Source: Streptomyces sp. NBC_01549 (lineage in GTDB: Bacteria > Actinomycetota > Actinomycetes > Streptomycetales > Streptomycetaceae). Taken from it: 64,000 nt of DNA. Under the pieces are notes generated by a model, which searched no databases, was not told the origin of the DNA, and saw only the letters and a list, made by a program, of their open reading frames with translations. Shown here one piece after another: positions 59,560-64,000 of this stretch. The DNA lies in the NCBI RefSeq assembly GCF_026339955.1, contig NZ_JAPEPW010000001.1, positions 7,337,001 to 7,401,000 on the forward strand. The letters run 5' to 3'. Numbering within the stretch: position 1 is the first letter of the stretch; each line of letters begins with the position of its first letter. The translations under genes were made by a program, and so were the position numbers.

Positions 59560-62007
59560 TCAGCCCGTCTGCCCCTGGACGCCGATCTCCGCCCAGATCG
59601 ACTTCCCTCCGGGCAGCTGGCGCGTGCCCCAACGCTCGGCGAACTGGGCCACGAGCAGCAATCCTCGCCCGCCCTCGTCGAAGATGCGCGCTCGCCGCAT
59701 GTGCGGGGCGGTACTGCTGCCGTCGGAGACCTCGCAGATGAGCACGTTGTCGCGGATCAGACGCAGCTGAATGGGAGGACCGCCGTAGCGGATCGCGTTG
59801 GTGACCAGCTCGCTCACCACCAGTTCGGCGGTGTAGGAGACCTCGTGCAGTCCCCACTCCGCCAGGCGGCGGGAGACCTCGTCGCGCGCGCCCGCCACGG
59901 CGGCCGGGTCGGGAGCCAGGTCCCAGCTGGCGACCCGGCCCTCGTCGAGGGCGCGGGTGCGCGCGAGGAGCAGGGCGACGTCGTCCGACGGCTGCGAGGG
60001 GAGCAGGGTCTCGATCAGGTCGTCGCACTGGGCCTCCAGCGAGCGAGCGGGCCGCTCCAGGCGCCGGCGCAGCAGCGCCATCCCCTTGTCGAGGTCGTGT
60101 TCGGGGACCTCGAGGAGGCCGTCCGTGTACAGCGCGAGCAGACTGCCTCGGGGCACCTCCCATTCGACTGCTTCGAACGGCAGCCCGCCCACTCCCAGTG
60201 GAGGGCCGACGGGCAGGTCGATGAAGTCAGCCGTGCCGTCGGGCGTCACCACGGCGGGCGGGGGATGACCTGCCGCGGCGGCCGTACAGCGGCGCGAGAC
60301 CGGGTCGTAGACCACGTACAGGCAGGTGGCGATGAAATCGGTGACGACATCGAGTTCCGAGTCCGTGACGATACCGTCCTCCGTCCCGAGGTGGGCGATC
60401 AGGTCGTCCAGGTGGACGAGGAGTTCCTCGGGAGGCAGGTCGACGTCCGCCAGAGTGCGTACCGCGGTCCGCAGCCGCCCCATGGTGGCGGAGGCACGCA
60501 GACCGTGGCCCACCACGTCTCCGACGACCAAGGCGACGCGGGCGCCCGACAGAGGGATCACATCGAACCAGTCGCCACCCAGCCCGGCCCGGGAACGAGC
60601 CGGCAGGTAGCGGTACGCCACCTCCACGGCCTCCTGGGCGGCGAGCCGCTGCGGAAGCAGACTTCGTTGCAGGGCCAGGGCGGTGTTCCGCTCGCGGGTG
60701 AAGCGGCGGGCGTTGTCCACGGACACGGCGGCGCGTGCGGCGATCTCCTCCGCGAGGAGCAGATCGTCCTCGGTGAAGGGGTCCTGGCGCCGGTGGCGGA
60801 TGAGCACGGCCACCCCGAGCGTGAGGCTTCGGGCGCTCAGCGGGACAACCATGATCGAGTGCATTCCGAAGGCGCGGACCTTCACCGCGCGCCTGGGATC
60901 GGCCGCCTGCCAGCTCTCGACGGCTTCGTCCAGGGTGCGGTGCAGCGAGGAGAGCCCCGTGAGGAGGCAGCGGGCGGGTGGCGAGGATTCCGGGTAGTAG
61001 TCCACGTCTCCCGGCCTGATCACCGACTCGGGGACGCCGGGAAGGACGGACTGCTGCGCGGCGCGGCGTAGACCGATGGCGTCCTCGCAGAGCGGCCCGG
61101 GCTCGAAGCCGCGGAGCAGTGAGTCCAGCAGGTCGATACTGATGAAGTCGGCGAGCCGGCCCACCGCCACGTCGGCCATTTCCTGAGCCGTGCGCGTCAC
61201 ATCGAGAGTTTTGCCGACCTGTGTGCTGATGTCGTTCAGCAGGGCGAGTCGCTCTCGGGCCCGGTGCTGTTCGGTGTCGTCGAGCGCGATGAGCTGTACG
61301 TGTCGCACCTTTCCCGCGGGGTTTTTGACGGGGGACAGAGTGACGGCCCAGAACCGTCCCTGGCCTCCGGGCCGGGGTGGGCCGTGTACGTGGAAGAACT
61401 CCGGTTTCCCCGTGTCGAACACCCGGCGCATACCGGCTTCGATCGTGGTGCAGATATGGGGAGGCAGGATGTCGGCGGCCCGCCGACCGCGCATCTGCCG
61501 CTCCGTGAGACCCAGTTGGTGGGCCGCGCCGGCGCTGCCCCGCAGGACCCGCAACTGGGCGTCGTAGATCATCACGGGCAGGTGGCACTGCGCGAAGGCT
61601 GCCTCCGTCGTCACGTCGTCCTTGTCCGGATGCGGTTTCTGACACGGACGCGACTGGTGTGGCGGCGTGGCCACGACGAGCCACTGTGTTCCGCCCTCGC
61701 GGTCGAGTGACGCGTACGCCCGCAGCTCGGCTTCCATGCGGTGGCCGTCGCGGTGTCGCAGACGGGTCGCCCCGCTCCGTCCCTCGAGGATCGCGGAGAA
61801 ATCCACCGGGGCGTCGGCGGTGCAGCACAGCAGACGTGCCGCGGGACGCCCTACGACGTCCTCGTACGGGTAACCGAGCAACCGCTGTGCGCCAGTGCTC
61901 CACCCCGTCACGGTCCCTCGCACGTCGACGACTGCCGTGGCCGAGGTGACCGGATCCGGGAGCTGACCGAGGCCGTTTCCCAGGGGGCTGGCATGCTCCA
62001 TGTCCAT
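59560..62007 (-). CDS. PAS/GAF sensor phosphatase with SpoIIE and ATPase domains
   Basis: 815 residues. N-terminal PAS (VVDVRGTVTGWSTGAQRLLG), a second PAS (VMIYDAQLRVLRGSAGAAHQ), a GAF domain (about 270-440; FISIDLLDSLLRGFEPGP, VPLSARSLTLGVAVLIRHRR), SpoIIE phosphatase (RAGLGGDWFDVIPLSGARVA, VVGDVVGHGLRASATMGRL, LYTDGLLEVPEHD, SDDVALLLARTR) and HATPase_c (VVSELVTNAIRYGG, GRGLLLVAQFAERWG). Start at ATG 62007 or 62001. The same orientation and domain plan as the preceding phosphatase, but with a GAF in place of the third PAS, suggests two sensors feeding a common sigma pathway. Confidence 0.92.
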   Translation of the reverse strand: MDMEHASPLGNGLGQLPDPVTSATAVVDVRGTVTGWSTGAQRLLGYPYEDVVGRPAARLLCCTADAPVDFSAILEGRSGATRLRHRDGHRMEAELRAYASLDREGGTQWLVVATPPHQSRPCQKPHPDKDDVTTEAAFAQCHLPVMIYDAQLRVLRGSAGAAHQLGLTERQMRGRRAADILPPHICTTIEAGMRRVFDTGKPEFFHVHGPPRPGGQGRFWAVTLSPVKNPAGKVRHVQLIALDDTEQHRARERLALLNDISTQVGKTLDVTRTAQEMADVAVGRLADFISIDLLDSLLRGFEPGPLCEDAIGLRRAAQQSVLPGVPESVIRPGDVDYYPESSPPARCLLTGLSSLHRTLDEAVESWQAADPRRAVKVRAFGMHSIMVVPLSARSLTLGVAVLIRHRRQDPFTEDDLLLAEEIAARAAVSVDNARRFTRERNTALALQRSLLPQRLAAQEAVEVAYRYLPARSRAGLGGDWFDVIPLSGARVALVVGDVVGHGLRASATMGRLRTAVRTLADVDLPPEELLVHLDDLIAHLGTEDGIVTDSELDVVTDFIATCLYVVYDPVSRRCTAAAAGHPPPAVVTPDGTADFIDLPVGPPLGVGGLPFEAVEWEVPRGSLLALYTDGLLEVPEHDLDKGMALLRRRLERPARSLEAQCDDLIETLLPSQPSDDVALLLARTRALDEGRVASWDLAPDPAAVAGARDEVSRRLAEWGLHEVSYTAELVVSELVTNAIRYGGPPIQLRLIRDNVLICEVSDGSSTAPHMRRARIFDEGGRGLLLVAQFAERWGTRQLPGGKSIWAEIGVQGQTG

Positions 62008-62186
62008 TCATCGCCCATCCTGCTCCCCGGGTCTCTCGGATCCTGGGGAGACACAGCAGGGCCGCGGGTCGGCGAAACGTCGCGTCCCGTCGCGTCGGCC
62101 CCTCCCTCACTTGTATCTCCCCCTGAGCGCACACGCAGGTCGGCGGCCGACTCCGCCGCGCGCGAAGGTGCCGCCGCACCGCACCG

Positions 62187-62888
62187 TCAAGGCGACAGTT
62201 GGGCGTGGCGCGGAGAGTCGGCATACAGGGTCTCGGAGGTGTCGTCCGTCCGGTGGCTCAGCTGTTCGGTGACGTCCACCACTCCGTCAACGCCTTGGCA
62301 CAGCCGCACGGCGACGGGGATGAGGGACTTCCGTGCGACGGTCCCCTTCAAGGAGACCCGTCCGTCCACGACACGCACGGTCACCGAGTCGGGCGCGATG
62401 CCCAGCGTGCGGACCAGTACGTCCCCGGAGATCTCCTCGCGGATGGCACTGTCACCGCGCAGGAACACCCGCAGCAGGTCGGCGCGACTGATCAGCCCGA
62501 CCAGCCGGTCGGCTTCGTCCACCACCGGCAGCCGCTTGACGCGGTAGCGCTCCATCACCTGCGCGGCCTCCACCACCGTCCACTGGGGCCGGGCCGTGAT
62601 GGCAGGGCTGTTCATCAGTCCTCGGGCGCTGATCGCCTCCTGTTTGGCCTGGTCGACGGGGCGCGGATGCAGGACCGGCAGCAGGCCCGCGGGGTCCACC
62701 AGGCCCGCCTCTTTGCGCAGCAGATCCGCCTCGGAGACGACGCCCATGGGCCGGTCGTCGCCGTCCACGACCGGTACCGCCGTGATGTCGTACTCGGCCA
62801 GAAGTTTGGCGATCTCCTTGAAGCCGACGTCCTCCCGCACTCGTACGACCGAAGTCGTCATCAGATCGCTCACCATGCGGTGCTGCAT
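62187..62888 (-). CDS. Two-CBS plus BON domain protein
   Basis: 233 residues. ATG 62888 follows GAAGGAGGCGGAAGTC. CBS 1: VSDLMTTSVVRVREDVGFKE, DITAVPVVDGDDRPMGVVSE. CBS 2: MNSPAITARPQWTVVEAAQV, KRLPVVDEADRLVGLISRAD. The C-terminal BON domain (GDVLVRTLGIAPDSVTVRVV, DGRVSLKGTVARKSLIPVAV) ends near residue 205. CBS pairs bind adenosine nucleotides. The architecture is a hallmark of actinobacterial stress/dormancy gene islands. A frameshifted CBS gene lies directly upstream in the same orientation and stays in frame with it. Confidence 0.9.
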   Translation of the reverse strand: MQHRMVSDLMTTSVVRVREDVGFKEIAKLLAEYDITAVPVVDGDDRPMGVVSEADLLRKEAGLVDPAGLLPVLHPRPVDQAKQEAISARGLMNSPAITARPQWTVVEAAQVMERYRVKRLPVVDEADRLVGLISRADLLRVFLRGDSAIREEISGDVLVRTLGIAPDSVTVRVVDGRVSLKGTVARKSLIPVAVRLCQGVDGVVDVTEQLSHRTDDTSETLYADSPRHAQLSP

Positions 62889-62890
62889 GA

Positions 62891-63270
62891 CTTCCGCCTC
62901 CTTCGTCACGTGCCTTGCCTCCCACTGTGCGGCGCTCCGGGCCGCCGTCCCATGGGCCGGTCGGCCCCGGCCATGGCCGACCGGTCCCCCGGGGGCGGCG
63001 GTCACGGCTTCCGCCTTCGCGAGGTCGATCAGGCCACTCGGTCGGGTGGAAGGGGTCGCCCCGAACCGGGACCGGGGGAGGCCGGGGACGCTGTCACGGA
63101 ACTCTTCCTTGGGCAGAAGATCGGCCTCGGAGACGACGCCGATCACCCGGACCGTCGCCCTCCAGTACCGGTACAACGCTGACTTTCCACTCGTCCATGG
63201 CCTTGACGATCTTCTTGAACGGGGCCTCGCGACTGACGGCGACGACGGTGTGGGTCATCACGTCGCTCAC
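62891..63270 (-). pseudogene. Frameshifted CBS-domain gene
   Basis: From GTG 63270 the frame reads VSDVMTHTVVAVSREAPFKK, AMDEWKVSVVPVLEGDG, then loses homology; shifting by one base at 63151 (an extra A on the plus strand) restores VIGVVSEADLLPKEEFRDS and LIDLAKAEAVTA. The second CBS domain and any C-terminal domain are missing, and the frame then runs through a Gly/Arg-rich linker straight into the next CBS gene. A single-base lesion could be a sequencing error, but the missing second CBS shows that the gene is degenerate. Confidence 0.7.
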
Positions 63271-63326
63271 GGGTGTGGGCTGCCGTGCATGGTCTCCTGC
63301 TCGGGCCGTATCCCCCTCGGCTGTTC

Positions 63327-63599
63327 TCACCAGCCGGCCGGAGACGGATCGGCGGGTCCGGTCAGCTGCACGATGTCGTCGGAGGCGACGTCGTGCAGCC
63401 GGATGGCCAGATCCTCCAGGGCGCGGCTGGCGGCGAGCTCGTCTCCGATCTCCGGGATGGGGCGATCGATCGGATTGCGTCGGGCCACGCCCCTGCCGGT
63501 GATTGTCGCTGTGTCCCGGGTGGTGAGGACGGCACGGGCGTGGGTGTCGTCACCCTCCTCGGAGATGTAGATCTGAACGGACCACTGCTTGGCTTCCAT
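63327..63599 (-). CDS. DUF1876 (dsRBD-like) protein
   Basis: 90 residues, AGGAG 7 nt before ATG 63599. KQWSVQIYISEEGDDTHARA, VLTTRDTATITGRGVARRNP, ALEDLAIRLHDVASDDIVQL: the DUF1876 fold (alpha-beta, dsRBD-like), with the conserved E(E/D)GDxTHARA and GxGxARRNPxD motifs. It is an unknown but regular member of actinobacterial stress islands, often near CBS and universal-stress genes. It is an independent gene; 63600-63893 holds no other gene. Confidence 0.88.
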   Translation of the reverse strand: MEAKQWSVQIYISEEGDDTHARAVLTTRDTATITGRGVARRNPIDRPIPEIGDELAASRALEDLAIRLHDVASDDIVQLTGPADPSPAGW

Positions 63600-63893
63600 T
63601 TTGATCACTCCTGCGCGGAGGACAGGGGCGGGGCCCAGCTGCGTCGGGTGGGGCGCTGCCCACGCTGAGCCGCCCCGGGCGGGCGGCGGTGGTGTCCCTC
63701 GCTCCTTCTCAGCCTGCGCCGTACCGTCCGGCCGGTCCAGCGCGAAGGAGTCTGGCCCCGGCACCGAAGGTGTCTTGACGCGGTACGAGCAACGGTCCGG
63801 GTCGCCTCCGAGTCGTCCCGCCGCGAGGGCCGACCGGCGCTCGCGGCGGGACGCCCGGGGGAAGATGCTGAGAACGGCGACGAAGGGAGCCCC

Positions 63894-64000
63894 ATGTCCG
63901 AGCGCCTGGATCCGACCGCCGGGGACGGCCGACGTGGTCTCGTGCGGCGGGCGGCTCCCGGTCTCGCCGTACTGGCCGGCTACCGCCGCTCGTGGTTACG
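63894..64000 (+). CDS. SulP-family transporter, N-terminal part (continues beyond window)
   Basis: ATG 63894 follows GAAGGGAGCCCC. The visible 35 codons read MSERLDPTAGDGRRGLVRRA, then PGLAVLAGYRRSWL, matching the typical start of bacterial SulP (sulfate/bicarbonate-type) permeases, where GYRRSWLRGDxxAG precedes the first helix. Only this motif supports the call. Confidence 0.55.
   Translation, partial: MSERLDPTAGDGRRGLVRRAAPGLAVLAGYRRSWL

Overview
The window is very GC-rich with strong third-position G/C bias, GTG/TTG starts, TTA codons confined to regulatory genes, Tat and lipoprotein signals, and families typical of Streptomyces (LacI/ABC sugar loci, SpoIIE-type phosphatases, LAL regulators, DUF1876, DUF6629). 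I read it as a Streptomyces chromosome segment, probably in an arm, because intact accessory genes alternate with at least ten gene fragments and two IS5-type transposase remnants.

Layout. 1-3457 (minus): 5' end of a modular type I polyketide synthase with a ligase-ACP loading module followed by a KS; it runs off the window. 3560-3725: candidate structured small RNA with its own terminator, in gene debris (truncated YbaK-like gene, small membrane-protein fragment). 4245-6517: DUF1877 protein, aldo/keto reductase remnant, methyltransferase. 6811-15758: catabolic locus of a LacI repressor, two ABC permeases, a sugar-binding lipoprotein, GH42 beta-galactosidase and secreted GH30 endo-beta-1,6-galactanase, apparently for plant arabinogalactan side chains; two identical 16-bp palindromes lie in the LacI/permease divergent region and no ATPase gene is present. 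15853-23097: membrane protein, UvrA-like ABC protein, divergent LysR/EamA pair, IS debris, DinB protein, two overlapping small genes. 23135-31229: GH106-type glycosidase with a LacI-like operator, two-component system, acyl-CoA synthetase. 31482-38133: Mrr-like nuclease, PfkB kinase, Tat-exported ketosteroid-dehydrogenase-like flavoprotein, GNAT, DinB and NUDIX proteins. 38134-51927: mixed region with amidase, MOSC/ferredoxin-reductase fusion, DUF427 and CGNR genes, ECF41 sigma factor, monooxygenase, CtaG-like protein and M24 peptidase, interspersed with pseudogenes. 51928-64000: stress/dormancy-like island: LAL regulator, four small stress/membrane genes, two large PAS/SpoIIE/ATPase phosphatases, CBS-BON protein, a frameshifted CBS gene, DUF1876 and the start of a SulP transporter.

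How the genes fit together. In the galactan locus the secreted GH30 enzyme would release beta-1,6-galacto-oligosaccharides, the lipoprotein and permeases would import them (energised by a shared ATPase elsewhere, as with MsiK), GH42 would hydrolyse them in the cytoplasm, and LacI would repress until inducer appears. In the right-hand island, three copies of a CCTCACCC-N5-GGGTGAGG-type palindrome precede three of the genes after the LAL regulator, and TTA codons in the regulator and in one phosphatase suggest bldA (developmental) control.

All assignments come from reading the sequence and remembered family features; no database search was run.
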